A stretch of DNA of 64,000 nucleotides, taken from Enterobacter hormaechei subsp. xiangfangensis (GTDB taxonomy: Bacteria; Pseudomonadota; Gammaproteobacteria; Enterobacterales; Enterobacteriaceae). A program made the translations under genes and the position numbers. Of this stretch, positions 9,524 to 19,192 are shown one piece after another. The stretch's first letter is position 1. Each line of letters begins with the position of its first letter. The notes beneath the pieces are model-generated. The model saw only the letters and a list, made by a program, of their open reading frames with translations. It did no database searches and was not told the DNA's origin. The stretch lies in NCBI RefSeq assembly GCF_001729785.1, contig NZ_CP017183.1, positions 310,001-374,000 on the forward strand, given 5' to 3'.

Positions 9524-10834
9524 GTGAAAAAACATTTTAAATTTTCGATGGTTAGCATCGCTGTCTCCTTTTTTATGGCAAATCAGGCGGGAGCAGCCAA
9601 TACCTGGACGGAAGCGCGTAGCGACGCAATGGGCGGAACGGGTGTCGCGGCAGGGAGCTATGGCAGCGGGGCGTTAATCAACCCCGCGTTGCTGGCAAAA
9701 TCTAAGCCCGAGGATGATGTGACGGTTATTTTGCCGTCCGTTGGCGTGCAGGTGACCGATGAAGACAATCTTCAGGACGAGATTGATACCATTAACGACA
9801 AAATCAATCATTACAAGGATGTGGTTGATAGTCTGACCCCCATTGAAGTTATCACCAATCCATTAGGTTCGATCAATCAGTTCCAGGGCGCAGCGAAAGA
9901 TCTCGCTGATGAACTGGACTACCTGAAAGGCAAGACCGCACACGCCACCGCAGGGGCGGGGATTGCCGTCAGTATCCCTAACGATGTTCTTTCCGTGGCC
10001 TTTATGGCAAAAGGCTATGCCCATGGCCGGGTCAGCTCTTCAATCGATCAGCAGGACATTGATTATCTGCGCGGTATACAACGAAGCGATGCGGTGGCTG
10101 CCGGTGTGGCGCTGGATGCCGCGCTAAACGGTACCGATCAGATCACCAAAAACCTTAACTCTACGGCGTCTGGTCGGGCGGCGATTGTGTCCGACTACGG
10201 TATTGCGGTGGCCCGTCAGTTCGATCTTGGCGGCGTTCCGGTTTCCGTTGGCGTCACGCCGAAGTTGCAAAAAACCTGGCTCTATAACTACACCACCTCA
10301 ATCTACGATTACGACAGTAATAAGTGGAACGACAGCCGCTACCGTACCGACGACACTGGCTTCAACGTCGATGCCGGTATTGCGGCTGATTTTGGTGAAA
10401 ACTGGACGGTCGGTGTGAGCGGACAAAACCTGATGTCGCGCGATATCGATACCAAAGATATCCACATTCGCAACGGACGCACGGGAGAGGTAGTGAGTTA
10501 TAAAGACACCTATCAGATCCGTCCGCTGGTCACTGCCGGGGCCGCCTGGCATAACGATCTGGTCACGCTTACCGCAGACGGCGATCTGACCGAAACCAAG
10601 GGCTTTAAAAGCGAAGACACCTCCCAGTACGTTGGCGTCGGTGCCGAAGTCACGCCGCTGAGCTGGCTGGCAGTACGCGCCGGTTATCGTGCGGATATGA
10701 AAGGGAACGACAGCAACGTCTTTACCGGCGGTGTCGGTTTCGCGCCGTTCAACGCCGTCCACGTTGACCTGATGGGGCTTTATGGCGAAGACGAGACCTG
10801 GGGCGCAGGGGCACAGTTGAGCATGACGTTCTAA
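9524..10834 (+). CDS. TraF-like outer-membrane barrel protein
   Basis: The 436-residue protein has an N-terminal signal peptide (about 1-24, cut after QAGA), then DAMGGTGVAAGSYGSGALINPALL, a start seen in FadL/PorV-like barrels and in the conjugal transfer TraF (TraF_2) family. A polar helical segment follows (DEIDTINDKINHYKDVVDSL), then many alternating strands, ending in AQLSMTF with a terminal Phe. No other conjugation gene is nearby, so a mating-pair role is unlikely. An outer-membrane or periplasmic beta-barrel of unknown cargo is the safer reading. It has a 168-bp upstream region and its own terminator. Confidence 0.75.
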   Translation: MKKHFKFSMVSIAVSFFMANQAGAANTWTEARSDAMGGTGVAAGSYGSGALINPALLAKSKPEDDVTVILPSVGVQVTDEDNLQDEIDTINDKINHYKDVVDSLTPIEVITNPLGSINQFQGAAKDLADELDYLKGKTAHATAGAGIAVSIPNDVLSVAFMAKGYAHGRVSSSIDQQDIDYLRGIQRSDAVAAGVALDAALNGTDQITKNLNSTASGRAAIVSDYGIAVARQFDLGGVPVSVGVTPKLQKTWLYNYTTSIYDYDSNKWNDSRYRTDDTGFNVDAGIAADFGENWTVGVSGQNLMSRDIDTKDIHIRNGRTGEVVSYKDTYQIRPLVTAGAAWHNDLVTLTADGDLTETKGFKSEDTSQYVGVGAEVTPLSWLAVRAGYRADMKGNDSNVFTGGVGFAPFNAVHVDLMGLYGEDETWGAGAQLSMTF

Positions 10835-10840
10835 AGTCCA

Positions 10841-10870
10841 CCGGAGGCGCTGCGCCTCCGGCTTTTCTTT
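10841..10870 (+). terminator. Rho-independent terminator after the TraF-like gene
   Basis: An 8-bp stem, CCGGAGGC / GCCTCCGG, with a 5-nt loop and a T-rich tail begins 6 nt after the stop codon. Confidence 0.82.
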
Positions 10871-10916
10871 ATGCTATAGTAGCGCCCCTTTTCCACCAGA
10901 TGCTTAAAACTTCGCC

Positions 10917-11912
10917 ATGTCGTCAGAATTCCAGACCGCTTTCCCTGCACACCGTTTCTCCATTGCGCCAATGCTCGACTGGACGGACAGACACTGCCGC
11001 TATTTCCTGCGCCAGCTCTCCCGCCATACGCTGCTGTACACCGAAATGGTCACTACCGGCGCAATTATTCATGGCAAGGGCGATTATCTGGCGTACAGCG
11101 AAGAGGAGCATCCGGTTGCGCTGCAACTGGGTGGCAGCGATCCGGCTGCGCTGGCGCAGTGCGCGAAGCTGGCTGAAGAACGCGGCTATGACGAGATTAA
11201 CCTCAACGTCGGTTGCCCGTCCGACCGTGTGCAAAACGGTATGTTCGGCGCGTGTCTGATGGGTAATGCACACCTGGTGGCGGACTGCATCAAAGCGATG
11301 CGCGACGTCGTCTCTATCCCGGTCACGGTCAAAACCCGTATCGGCATAGACGACCAGGACAGCTATGAGTTTCTGTGTGATTTCATCAACACCGTATCAG
11401 GGAAGGGTGAATGCGAGATGTTTATCATCCACGCCCGTAAAGCCTGGCTCTCTGGCCTCAGCCCGAAAGAAAACCGCGAGATCCCGCCGCTGGACTACCC
11501 GCGCGTGTACCAGCTGAAACGCGACTTCCCACACCTGACCATGTCGATCAATGGCGGTATTAAGTCGCTGGACGAGGCCAAAGCGCACCTCGAACATATG
11601 GATGGCGTGATGGTCGGACGCGAGGCGTATCAGAATCCGGGCATTCTGGCGACGGTTGACCGGGAAATCTTTGGCGTTGAGGGTGCTGACACCGATCCCG
11701 TGGCCGTAGTGCGCGCCATGTATCCGTACATTGAGCGCGAGCTGAGTCATGGTACGTATCTGGGCCACATTACCCGCCATATGCTTGGCCTGTTCCAGGG
11801 CATTCCTGGTGCGCGCCAGTGGCGTCGTTATCTCAGCGAGAACGCGCATAAAGCCGGTGCGGATATTGAGGTACTGGAACACGCGCTGCGTCTGGTTGCG
11901 GATAAACGTTAA
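10917..11912 (+). CDS. dusA: tRNA-dihydrouridine(20/20a) synthase DusA
   Basis: DusA reduces uridine to dihydrouridine at positions 20 and 20a of tRNA using FMN and NADPH. The 331-residue product has the TIM-barrel signature [21 protein letters not shown] with catalytic Cys100, the [10 protein letters not shown] substrate segment and the C-terminal flavin loop ([19 protein letters not shown]). It matches E. coli DusA along its length. A terminator hairpin and the sigma-54 promoter of pspG follow. Confidence 0.96.
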   Translation: MSSEFQTAFPAHRFSIAPMLDWTDRHCRYFLRQLSRHTLLYTEMVTTGAIIHGKGDYLAYSEEEHPVALQLGGSDPAALAQCAKLAEERGYDEINLNVGCPSDRVQNGMFGACLMGNAHLVADCIKAMRDVVSIPVTVKTRIGIDDQDSYEFLCDFINTVSGKGECEMFIIHARKAWLSGLSPKENREIPPLDYPRVYQLKRDFPHLTMSINGGIKSLDEAKAHLEHMDGVMVGREAYQNPGILATVDREIFGVEGADTDPVAVVRAMYPYIERELSHGTYLGHITRHMLGLFQGIPGARQWRRYLSENAHKAGADIEVLEHALRLVADKR

Positions 11913-11940
11913 ATTTCGCTAAAAGATGGTCAAATACGCC

Positions 11941-11970
11941 ACGCCCTGCAACACATTGCGGGGCGTTTTG
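11941..11970 (+). terminator. Terminator after dusA
   Basis: The 11-bp stem ACGCCCTGCAA / TTGCGGGGCGT (one G-T pair) with loop CACA is followed by TTTTGCTTT. Confidence 0.85.
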
Positions 11971-11993
11971 CTTTCAGAACAACAACTTATTTT

Positions 11994-12009
11994 TGGCATG
12001 ATTCTTGTA
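11994..12009 (+). promoter_or_regulatory. Sigma-54 promoter of pspG
   Basis: TGGCATGATTCTTGTA fits the -24/-12 consensus TGGCAC-N5-TTGCW with the essential GG and TTG in place and two mismatches. It ends 40 nt before the pspG start. In E. coli, pspG is a PspF/sigma-54 target, which supports the call. Confidence 0.85.
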
Positions 12010-12048
12010 ACGATCGCAGCATCATTCGGGAACTCGTGGGAGAGCACC

Positions 12049-12291
12049 ATGCTTGAACTACTTTTTGTGATTGGTTTCTTTATCATGCTGATGGTCACGG
12101 GCGTGTCGCTGCTCGGTATCCTGGCCGCGCTCGTTGTGGCCACGGTGGTGATGTTTGTCGGCGGTTTATTTGCCCTGACGATTAAACTCTTGCCGTGGTT
12201 ACTTCTGGCGATTGCGGTGGTATGGGCGATACGGGCGATTAAATCGCCAAAACTGCCCAGTTATCAGCGTAATAACCGCTTCCGTTACTAA
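12049..12291 (+). CDS. pspG: Envelope stress protein PspG
   Basis: This 80-residue inner-membrane protein belongs to the phage-shock response, induced when secretins or other insults dissipate the proton-motive force. Two hydrophobic stretches cover most of it (residues 3-45 and 47-62), with a basic tail ending SYQRNNRFRY. The start MLELLFVIGFFIML at 12049 is chosen to match E. coli PspG; a longer frame open from 11926 would run over the sigma-54 promoter and must be untranslated. Confidence 0.93.
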   Translation: MLELLFVIGFFIMLMVTGVSLLGILAALVVATVVMFVGGLFALTIKLLPWLLLAIAVVWAIRAIKSPKLPSYQRNNRFRY

Positions 12292-12429
12292 GGTATTGAG
12301 GGGTACGTCACATACCTGCAACTTTTCCGGCAGCAATCCTTAGAACAGAATAGGATTTACTTATCGAATCTGTCACTATGGCTGCCGCTAAAGAATTCAT
12401 CGAGCTGTACCCTACATACAGCCGAACTA

Positions 12430-12472
12430 AAAAAAGAAAGGGCTTCCCACGGGAAGCCCAATTTCTTTTTAT
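12430..12472. terminator. Bidirectional terminator between pspG and qorA
   Basis: The 8-bp stem GGGCTTCC / GGAAGCCC is flanked by an A-rich tract on the left (12429-12439) and a T-rich tract on the right (12460-12470), so it can end transcripts from both sides. The rest of the 184-bp gap shows no convincing gene. Confidence 0.85.
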
Positions 12473-12475
12473 GGC

Positions 12476-13459
12476 TCAGGGAATTAACAGACTCGACCCC
12501 TGCGTTGCCCGGCTCTCCAGCACCTCATGCGCACGTTGCGCATCGGTCAGCGGATATTTCTGCGCCTCTGCCACATCCACTTTAATCACCCCGCTGGCGA
12601 TCAGCGAGAACAGCTCGTTGCTGGCTTCCTCGAGTTCTTCCCGGTTGGTGATGTAACCTTGCAGGGAAGGGCGAGTGACGTACAGTGATCCTTTCTGATT
12701 CAGAATGCCCAGGTTCACCCCGGTGACAGCCCCGGAGGCGTTACCGAAGCTCACCATCAGCCCGCGACGTTGCAGGCAGTCCAGCGAAGATTCCCAGGTG
12801 TCTTTCCCCACCGAGTCATACACCACGCGGACCTTTTTGCCGCCAGTGATCTCTTTTAGCCGCTCAACGATGCTCTCTTCCCGGTAGTTGATCACCTGCC
12901 ATGCGCCCGCGTCCAGCGCACGCTGCGCTTTTTGCGCGCTGCCTGTGGTGCCGATCAGCTTCGCGCCCAGGGCTTTCGCCCACTGGCAGGCAATCAGCCC
13001 CACGCCACCTGCGGCTGCGTGAAACAGGAATTGCTCGTCAGGCTTAATTTCGTAGGTTTTACGCAGCAGATAATAGACCGTCAGCCCTTTCAGGAATGAG
13101 GCGGCAGCCTGCTCGAAGCCGATCGCATTTGGCAGAAGCGCCGCTTTCTCGGCCGGAACGTTATGGATGGAGCTGTAAGCGCCCAGCGCCGATTGCGCGT
13201 ACACCACGCGATCGCCTTCCTTAATGTGCTTAACCGCGCTGCCCACTTTGCTGACGATGCCGGCCGCCTCGGTGCCCAGCCCGCTCGGCATCGACGGAGG
13301 CGGATAGAGGCCGCCGCGAATATAGGTATCGATGTAGTTAATGCCGATAGCTTTGTTTTCCACCTGGATTTCGTTCTCGCCAGGCGCAGCGGGGGTAAAT
13401 TCCACCGCTTTGAGTACGTCAGGGCCACCATGCTTGTGAAATTCAATACGTGTTGCCAT
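12476..13459 (-). CDS. qorA: NADPH quinone oxidoreductase QorA
   Basis: QorA is a zinc-free medium-chain dehydrogenase/reductase that reduces quinones with NADPH. The 327-residue product matches E. coli QorA: N-terminal GroES-like fold starting MATRIEFHKHGGPDVLKAVE, the dinucleotide motif AAAGGVGLIACQWAKALGA near residues 148-166, and no structural-zinc cysteine cluster. It is divergent from dnaB across only 60 bp, so the promoters must overlap. Confidence 0.95.
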   Translation of the reverse strand: MATRIEFHKHGGPDVLKAVEFTPAAPGENEIQVENKAIGINYIDTYIRGGLYPPPSMPSGLGTEAAGIVSKVGSAVKHIKEGDRVVYAQSALGAYSSIHNVPAEKAALLPNAIGFEQAAASFLKGLTVYYLLRKTYEIKPDEQFLFHAAAGGVGLIACQWAKALGAKLIGTTGSAQKAQRALDAGAWQVINYREESIVERLKEITGGKKVRVVYDSVGKDTWESSLDCLQRRGLMVSFGNASGAVTGVNLGILNQKGSLYVTRPSLQGYITNREELEEASNELFSLIASGVIKVDVAEAQKYPLTDAQRAHEVLESRATQGSSLLIP

Positions 13460-13519
13460 GCTTCCTCCAGAATGTGGTAATCTTTCGACCCACTCTTTAT
13501 CTCGGTAACTCCATTCACT

Positions 13520-14932
13520 ATGGCAGGAAACAAACCCTTCAACAAACAGACTGAACCTCGTGAGCGTGATTATCAGGTCGCCGGGTTAAAAGTCCCGCCG
13601 CACTCGATTGAAGCGGAACAGTCGGTGTTGGGCGGTTTAATGCTGGATAACGAACGCTGGGACGACGTCGCCGAGCGCGTTGTCGCGGAAGACTTCTATA
13701 CCCGCCCGCACCGCCACATCTTTACGGAAATGGCGCGTTTGCAGGAGTCGGGCAGCCCGATCGACCTGATTACGCTCGCAGAATCGCTGGAGCGTCTGGG
13801 ACAGCTCGACAGCGTCGGCGGATTTGCCTATCTGGCAGAACTGTCAAAAAACACGCCAAGTGCCGCGAACATCAGCGCTTACGCTGATATCGTTCGTGAA
13901 CGTGCCGTTGTCCGCGAGATGATCTCGGTGGCGAATGAGATCGCCGAGGCCGGTTTCGATCCCCAGGGGCGCACCAGCGAAGATCTGCTCGACCTGGCGG
14001 AATCCCGCGTCTTTAAAATCGCCGAAAGCCGTGCGAATAAAGACGAAGGCCCGAAAAACATCGCCGATGTGCTCGACGCCACCGTTGCACGTATTGAGCA
14101 GCTTTTCCAGCAGCCGCACGATGGCGTGACGGGGGTGAACACCGGTTATGACGATCTCAACAAGAAAACGGCAGGTCTTCAGCCGTCGGATTTGATTATC
14201 GTGGCCGCACGTCCGTCGATGGGTAAAACGACATTTGCAATGAACCTCGTCGAAAACGCGGCGATGTTGCAGGATAAGCCGGTGCTTATCTTCAGTCTGG
14301 AGATGCCCTCTGAACAGATCATGATGCGTTCTCTGGCGTCCCTGTCGCGCGTGGATCAGACCCGCATCCGTACCGGTCAGCTGGACGATGAGGACTGGGC
14401 GCGGATCTCCGGCACCATGGGGATTTTGCTGGAAAAACGGAACATCTATATTGATGACTCCTCCGGCCTGACGCCGACGGAAGTGCGCTCCCGCGCGCGC
14501 CGTATCGCCCGTGAACACGGTGGCATCGGTCTCATCATGATCGACTACCTTCAGCTGATGCGCGTTCCGTCGCTTTCCGACAACCGTACGCTGGAGATTG
14601 CCGAGATTTCGCGCTCGCTCAAGGCGTTAGCCAAAGAGCTGCACGTGCCGGTGGTGGCGCTGTCGCAGCTTAACCGCTCTCTGGAACAACGTGCAGACAA
14701 GCGCCCGGTCAACTCCGACCTGCGTGAATCCGGCTCCATCGAGCAGGATGCCGACTTAATCATGTTCATCTACCGTGATGAGGTTTATCACGAGAACAGC
14801 GACCTGAAAGGGATCGCCGAAATTATTATTGGTAAGCAACGTAACGGCCCCATCGGTACGGTACGTCTGACCTTTAACGGCCAGTGGTCGCGTTTCGACA
14901 ACTATGCCGGTCCTCAATATGATGATGAGTAA
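13520..14932 (+). CDS. dnaB: Replicative DNA helicase DnaB
   Basis: DnaB is the hexameric 5'-3' helicase that unwinds DNA ahead of the replisome and recruits primase DnaG. The 470-residue product has the N-terminal helical collar (about 25-125), a linker helix and the RecA-like ATPase: Walker A RPSMGKTT with Lys236, the Walker B region LIMIDYLQLM, and the GKQRNGPIGT finger near the C-terminus. It is followed 16 nt later by alr, likely on the same transcript. No intein is present. Confidence 0.98.
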   Translation: MAGNKPFNKQTEPRERDYQVAGLKVPPHSIEAEQSVLGGLMLDNERWDDVAERVVAEDFYTRPHRHIFTEMARLQESGSPIDLITLAESLERLGQLDSVGGFAYLAELSKNTPSAANISAYADIVRERAVVREMISVANEIAEAGFDPQGRTSEDLLDLAESRVFKIAESRANKDEGPKNIADVLDATVARIEQLFQQPHDGVTGVNTGYDDLNKKTAGLQPSDLIIVAARPSMGKTTFAMNLVENAAMLQDKPVLIFSLEMPSEQIMMRSLASLSRVDQTRIRTGQLDDEDWARISGTMGILLEKRNIYIDDSSGLTPTEVRSRARRIAREHGGIGLIMIDYLQLMRVPSLSDNRTLEIAEISRSLKALAKELHVPVVALSQLNRSLEQRADKRPVNSDLRESGSIEQDADLIMFIYRDEVYHENSDLKGIAEIIIGKQRNGPIGTVRLTFNGQWSRFDNYAGPQYDDE

Positions 14933-14948
14933 TTTCTAAGGAATTCAA

Positions 14949-16028
14949 ATGCAAGCGGCAACTGTTGTTATTAACCGCCGCGCTCTGCGACACAACCTGC
15001 AACGTCTGCGAGAACTGGCGCCCGCCAGTAAGCTCGTTGCAGTCGTGAAAGCGAACGCTTACGGACACGGTCTTCTTGAGACCGCGCGAACGCTCCCCGA
15101 TGCCGACGCTTTTGGCGTCGCCCGTCTCGAAGAAGCTCTCCGCCTGCGCGCAGGTGGAATTACGCAACCGATTCTGCTCCTCGAAGGCTTTTTTGAAGCC
15201 TCGGACCTGCCGACCATTGCCGATCAGCACCTGCACACGGCGGTGCATAACGAAGAACAGCTGGCCGCGCTGGAAACGGCCGAACTGAGCGAGCCGGTCA
15301 CCGTCTGGATGAAGCTCGACACGGGCATGCACCGTCTGGGCGTGCGGCCGGAAAGCGCGGAGGCGTTTTATCAGCGTCTGTGTCAGTGCAAAAATGTGCG
15401 TCAGCCGGTGAACATCGTCAGCCACTTTGCCCGCGCCGATGAGCCTGAATGCGGCGCAACGGAACAGCAGCTTGATATCTTCAACACCTTCTGCGAAGGC
15501 AAACCGGGGATGCGCTCGATCGCGGCATCCGGCGGTATTCTGCTGTGGCCGCAGTCGCACTTCGACTGGGCGCGTCCGGGCATCATTCTTTACGGCGTAT
15601 CGCCACTGGAGAACAAACCCTGGGGGCCGGACTTTGGCTTTAAGCCGGTGATGTCGCTGGTTTCAAAGCTGATTGCCGTGCGTGAGCACAAAGCGGGAGA
15701 GCCGGTAGGTTACGGCGGCACCTGGATCAGCGAGCGCGAAACCCGTCTTGGCGTGGTGGCGATGGGCTACGGTGACGGCTATCCCCGCGCCGCACCAACG
15801 GGCACGCCGGTGCTGGTCAACGGTCGTGAAGTGAAGATTGTCGGCCGCGTGGCGATGGACATGATTTGTGTTGATCTGGGGCCCGACGCGCAGGATAAAG
15901 CGGGGGACGATGCGGTGATGTGGGGCGAAGGCCTGCCGGTAGAACGTATTGCTGAAATAACAAAAGTGAGTGCTTACGAACTTATCACGCGTCTTACCTC
16001 AAGGGTCGCGATGAAATACGTCGACTAA
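14949..16028 (+). CDS. alr: Alanine racemase Alr
   Basis: This PLP enzyme interconverts L- and D-alanine for peptidoglycan. The 359-residue product carries the PLP-binding lysine Lys34 in [10 protein letters not shown] and the second catalytic base Tyr255 in VGYGGTW, at the positions known for E. coli Alr. It follows dnaB closely and ends with a hairpin. It is the constitutive racemase in E. coli; a catabolic DadX would be elsewhere. Confidence 0.97.
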   Translation: MQAATVVINRRALRHNLQRLRELAPASKLVAVVKANAYGHGLLETARTLPDADAFGVARLEEALRLRAGGITQPILLLEGFFEASDLPTIADQHLHTAVHNEEQLAALETAELSEPVTVWMKLDTGMHRLGVRPESAEAFYQRLCQCKNVRQPVNIVSHFARADEPECGATEQQLDIFNTFCEGKPGMRSIAASGGILLWPQSHFDWARPGIILYGVSPLENKPWGPDFGFKPVMSLVSKLIAVREHKAGEPVGYGGTWISERETRLGVVAMGYGDGYPRAAPTGTPVLVNGREVKIVGRVAMDMICVDLGPDAQDKAGDDAVMWGEGLPVERIAEITKVSAYELITRLTSRVAMKYVD

Positions 16029-16033
16029 GCATG

Positions 16034-16056
16034 AGCGGGATGCGGTGCATCCCGCT
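16034..16056 (+). terminator. Hairpin after alr
   Basis: A 10-bp perfect stem, AGCGGGATGC / GCATCCCGCT, with a 3-nt loop starts 6 nt after the alr stop. The tail is not T-rich, so it may act with Rho or mainly stabilise the 3' end. Confidence 0.6.
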
Positions 16057-16137
16057 GCTGTTAACATCCCCTCGATCTTCTTCCGCTTCCGGTTTATTGT
16101 TGAATTCCCTGCCTCATAATAATCCGGAGAACATCGC

Positions 16138-17331
16138 GTGTTTCAGAAAGTAGACGCCTACGCCGGCGACCCTATCCTCTCCTTGATGGAGCGTTTCAAA
16201 GAAGATCCTCGCAGCGACAAAGTGAACCTCAGCATTGGTCTTTACTACAACGAAGACGGCATCATTCCTCAGTTGAAAGCCGTTGCTGAAGCTGAAGCGC
16301 GTCTTAACGCAACCCCGCACGGTGCTTCGCTTTATCTGCCGATGGAAGGATTAAACACCTACCGCAACACTATCGCGCCGCTGCTGTTTGGTGCGGACCA
16401 CGCGGTGCTCGCGCAAAAGCGCGTAGCGACTATCCAGACGCTGGGTGGCTCGGGTGCGCTGAAGGTAGGCGCAGATTTCCTGAAAAAGTACTTCCCGGAT
16501 TCCGGCGTGTGGGTCAGCGACCCGACGTGGGAAAACCACGTTGCGATCTTCGAGGGCGCGGGCTTTAAGGTTGAAACCTATCCGTGGTTCGACAGCGAAA
16601 CCAACGGCGTGCGCGTTGATGCGCTGCTGGAAAAACTGAACACCCTGCCGGAGCGCAGTATCGTATTGCTGCATCCGTGCTGCCATAACCCGACGGGTGC
16701 GGACCTCACCAATGCCCAGTGGGATGCGGTGATCGAGATACTGAAGGCGCGTAACCTGATCCCGTTCCTCGACATCGCCTATCAGGGCTTTGGCGCGGGC
16801 ATGGAGGAAGACGCCTACGCCATTCGCGCGATTGCCAGCGCGGGGCTTCCCGCTCTGGTCAGCAACTCCTTCTCAAAAATCTTCTCCCTGTACGGCGAGC
16901 GCGTTGGCGGTCTGTCCGTGGTGTGTGAAGACGCTGAAGCCGCGGGACGCGTACTCGGCCAGCTGAAAGCGACGGTCCGCCGGATCTACTCCAGCCCGCC
17001 GAACTTTGGTGCGCAGGTGGTGGCGACAGTTCTCGGTGACGAAACACTGAAATCGTCCTGGCTTGCCGAAGTAGAAGCGATGCGTAAGCGCATCCTGTCG
17101 ATGCGTCAGGAGCTGGTTAACGTCCTGAAAGAGGCCGTGCCTGGGCATAACTTTGATTATCTTCTCAAGCAGCGCGGGATGTTCAGCTACACCGGACTGA
17201 GCGCAGCGCAGGTCGATCGCCTGCGTGAAGAGTTCGGTGTCTACCTGATCGCCAGCGGCCGTATGTGCGTGGCGGGTCTGAATGCCAGCAACGTCCAGCG
17301 CGTGGCGCAGGCGTTTGCAGCTGTGATGTAA
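16138..17331 (+). CDS. tyrB: Aromatic amino acid aminotransferase TyrB
   Basis: TyrB is a PLP-dependent aminotransferase for tyrosine, phenylalanine and branched precursors, the last step of tyrosine and phenylalanine synthesis. The 397-residue product equals E. coli TyrB in length. The PLP lysine is Lys247 in [14 protein letters not shown]; the phosphate loop GGSGALK and the substrate-binding C-terminal part (GRMCVAGLN) are present. It starts with GTG at 16138 after a CCGGAGA ribosome site. No clear TyrR box was found in the 109-bp upstream gap. Confidence 0.97.
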   Translation: MFQKVDAYAGDPILSLMERFKEDPRSDKVNLSIGLYYNEDGIIPQLKAVAEAEARLNATPHGASLYLPMEGLNTYRNTIAPLLFGADHAVLAQKRVATIQTLGGSGALKVGADFLKKYFPDSGVWVSDPTWENHVAIFEGAGFKVETYPWFDSETNGVRVDALLEKLNTLPERSIVLLHPCCHNPTGADLTNAQWDAVIEILKARNLIPFLDIAYQGFGAGMEEDAYAIRAIASAGLPALVSNSFSKIFSLYGERVGGLSVVCEDAEAAGRVLGQLKATVRRIYSSPPNFGAQVVATVLGDETLKSSWLAEVEAMRKRILSMRQELVNVLKEAVPGHNFDYLLKQRGMFSYTGLSAAQVDRLREEFGVYLIASGRMCVAGLNASNVQRVAQAFAAVM

Positions 17332-17350
17332 GTACTCACTACTTATTATC

Positions 17351-17389
17351 TCCCTCTCCCTGTGGGAGAGGGCTGGGGTGAGGGCATCA
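17351..17389. repeat. GC-rich palindromic repeat, copy 1
   Basis: The perfect stem CCCTCTCCC / GGGAGAGGG is followed by CTGGGGTGAGGGCATCA. Related copies occur at 32135, 36291, 47106, 50740, 53486 and 62327, all between genes. This copy sits just after tyrB and is followed by a REP. Confidence 0.85.
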
Positions 17390-17405
17390 GGCCGCAGAAA
17401 ATCTT

Positions 17406-17437
17406 GCCCGGTGGCGGCTGCGCCTTACCGGGCCTAC
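17406..17437. repeat. REP element after tyrB
   Basis: A single REP unit from GCCCGGTGGCGG to TACCGGGCCTAC, related to the units near ubiA and gltP. With copy 1 of the other palindrome it fills part of the 259-bp tyrB-aphA gap; the remainder (17438-17590) shows no gene and should carry the aphA promoter. Confidence 0.85.
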
Positions 17438-17590
17438 ATTACTTATCCACACTTTGTGATCGTCTTCTTTTTATTCCGCTTCATAAGTAAAAACTCCTTT
17501 CCTTCCCCTCCCGCTGGGGTTATGGTCGGATAGTTTTTTGACCATCCGCTCAAAATAAAAAGATAACAAACTGAATATTCAGGGGAAAAT

Positions 17591-18304
17591 ATGCGCAAGA
17601 TCACACTGGCGCTCAGCGCCGCCTGCTTATTGTTCTCGCTTAATAGTACCGTTGTTGCGCGGGCTTCTGCACCCACGCCGCTTTACACCGGCACCACCGC
17701 CGCCATTCTTGCCGAACAGGCCCCCATTCACTGGGTTTCAGTGGCACAAATTGAAAACAGCCTGACGGGTCGCCCGCCGATGGCCGTGGGCTTCGATATT
17801 GACGATACCGTTCTCTTCTCCAGCCCCGGTTTCTGGCGCGGCAAAAAAACGTACTCCCCGGACAGCGAAGCCTATCTGAAAAACCCGGAATTCTGGGAAA
17901 AGATGAACAACGGCTGGGATGAGTTCAGTATCCCGAAAGAGGTTGCCCGCGCGCTGATCGCCATGCACGTAAAGCGCGGCGACAGCATTTACTTCGTGAC
18001 CGGACGTAGCCAGACCAAAACCGAAACCGTCTCGAAAACGCTACAGGATGATTTTCTGATCCCGGCGGCCAGCATGAATCCGGTCATTTTTGCCGGGGAC
18101 CAGGAAGGGCAAAACACCAAAACCCAGTGGCTGGAAAAGAAAAATATCAAAGTGTTCTACGGGGATTCAGATAACGACATCACCGCGGCGCACGACGTGG
18201 GAGCCAGAGGCATCAGGGTGTTACGCGCCTCGAACTCCACCTACCGACCGCTGCCGATGGCCGGAAAATTTGGTGAAGAGGTGATCGTTAACTCTGAATA
18301 CTGA
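17591..18304 (+). CDS. aphA: Class B acid phosphatase AphA
   Basis: AphA is a periplasmic, homotetrameric, metal-dependent phosphatase of the HAD superfamily that dephosphorylates nucleotides and other organic phosphomonoesters and can transfer phosphate. The 237-residue precursor has a signal peptide (about 1-25) and the HAD nucleophile motif [10 protein letters not shown] with Asp69 and Asp71. Motif II lies in [12 protein letters not shown] and motif III in [12 protein letters not shown]. Length and sequence match E. coli AphA. Confidence 0.96.
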   Translation: MRKITLALSAACLLFSLNSTVVARASAPTPLYTGTTAAILAEQAPIHWVSVAQIENSLTGRPPMAVGFDIDDTVLFSSPGFWRGKKTYSPDSEAYLKNPEFWEKMNNGWDEFSIPKEVARALIAMHVKRGDSIYFVTGRSQTKTETVSKTLQDDFLIPAASMNPVIFAGDQEGQNTKTQWLEKKNIKVFYGDSDNDITAAHDVGARGIRVLRASNSTYRPLPMAGKFGEEVIVNSEY

Positions 18305-18416
18305 TGCATTAACGGCGGGGTGAATGCTTTTTTAAGCAAATCTCGCTGCGCGGGTTTTACCTTTCGCTTTCTTGCTGCACACTTAGAAAGATTCACCTTT
18401 CATAATGGAGCAGCAC

Positions 18417-18833
18417 ATGTGGTATCAACAGACCCTGACCTTAAGCGCAAAACCACGCGGATTTCACCTTGTGACGGACGAAGTCATCGGGCAAATCCGC
18501 GACCTGTCGCGCGTCAAAACGGGTTTGCTGCATCTGCTGCTTCAGCACACGTCTGCTTCTCTCACGCTCAATGAAAATTGCGATCCCACCGTCCGGTCTG
18601 ATATGGAGCGGCATTTTCTGAAAACCGTCCCGGATAACGCCCCGTATGAGCATGATTACGAGGGGGCGGATGATATGCCCTCACACATCAAATCCTCTTT
18701 GCTGGGCGTCTCGTTGATGCTGCCGGTCCACAACGGACGGCTACAGCTGGGAACGTGGCAGGGGATCTGGCTGGGAGAACATCGCATTCACGGTGGTTCG
18801 CGTAAAATTATCGCAACGCTACAAGGGGAATAA
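18417..18833 (+). CDS. yjbQ: UPF0047 protein YjbQ
   Basis: This 138-residue protein belongs to the YjbQ/UPF0047 family, compact trimeric proteins with weak thiamin-phosphate-synthase-like activity reported for the E. coli member; the true role is uncertain. Family motifs [20 protein letters not shown] and [18 protein letters not shown] are intact, with conserved His residues suited to a metal or phosphate site. The start at 18417 (MWYQQTLTL) has a GGAG ribosome site; an ATG at 18405 would add four residues. yjbR follows 2 nt downstream. Confidence 0.92.
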   Translation: MWYQQTLTLSAKPRGFHLVTDEVIGQIRDLSRVKTGLLHLLLQHTSASLTLNENCDPTVRSDMERHFLKTVPDNAPYEHDYEGADDMPSHIKSSLLGVSLMLPVHNGRLQLGTWQGIWLGEHRIHGGSRKIIATLQGE

Positions 18834-18835
18834 AG

Positions 18836-19189
18836 ATGACAATTTCGGAGATACTTCAGTACTGCATGAGCAAGCCGGGGGCGGAACAAAGCGTACACAG
18901 CGACTGGAAAGCCACGCAGATCAAAGTGGGGGATGTGTTGTTCGCGATGGTGAAAGAGGTGGATGCGCGGCCAGCGGCATCACTGAAAACCAGTCCTGAA
19001 CTGGCCGACTTACTGCGCCAGCAGCACGATGATGTCAGGCCTAGCAAGCATCTGAATAAAGCACACTGGAGTACGGTGTTTCTCGACGGCTCGCTGCCAG
19101 ATTCGCAAATTTACTACCTGGTGGATGCGTCGTATCAACAGGCGGTTGAACTGCTGCCGGAAACGATCCGACAGCAGCTCTCCGTGTAA
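18836..19189 (+). CDS. yjbR: MmcQ/YjbR-family protein YjbR
   Basis: This 117-residue protein belongs to the MmcQ/YjbR family, small proteins with a CyaY-like fold often called DNA-binding. Conserved features include the N-terminal YCMSKPGAEQSVHSDWKAT and the HLNKAHWSTVFLDGSLPDS segment. It is coupled to yjbQ with a 2-nt gap, so the two are one operon, and it converges on uvrA with only 3 bp between stop codons. Confidence 0.92.
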   Translation: MTISEILQYCMSKPGAEQSVHSDWKATQIKVGDVLFAMVKEVDARPAASLKTSPELADLLRQQHDDVRPSKHLNKAHWSTVFLDGSLPDSQIYYLVDASYQQAVELLPETIRQQLSV

Positions 19190-19192
19190 CGA

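Noticed and set aside
9524..10834. Reading the TraF-like gene as evidence of an integrated conjugative element
   Set aside because: No integrase, relaxase, attachment repeats or other transfer genes are near, and flanking gene order is the normal chromosomal one.
11926..12048. N-terminal extension of pspG by 41 residues
   Set aside because: The extension would lie across the dusA terminator and the sigma-54 promoter of pspG, so it cannot be part of the transcript's coding region.
12378..12656. 92-codon plus-strand open frame starting in the pspG-qorA gap
   Set aside because: It runs through the bidirectional terminator and then antisense to qorA. Only the first 30 codons lie outside qorA, and they show no family features.
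18320..18574. 84-codon open frame overlapping the start of yjbQ
   Set aside because: It overlaps yjbQ in another frame and has no similarity or good ribosome site; yjbQ is well supported.
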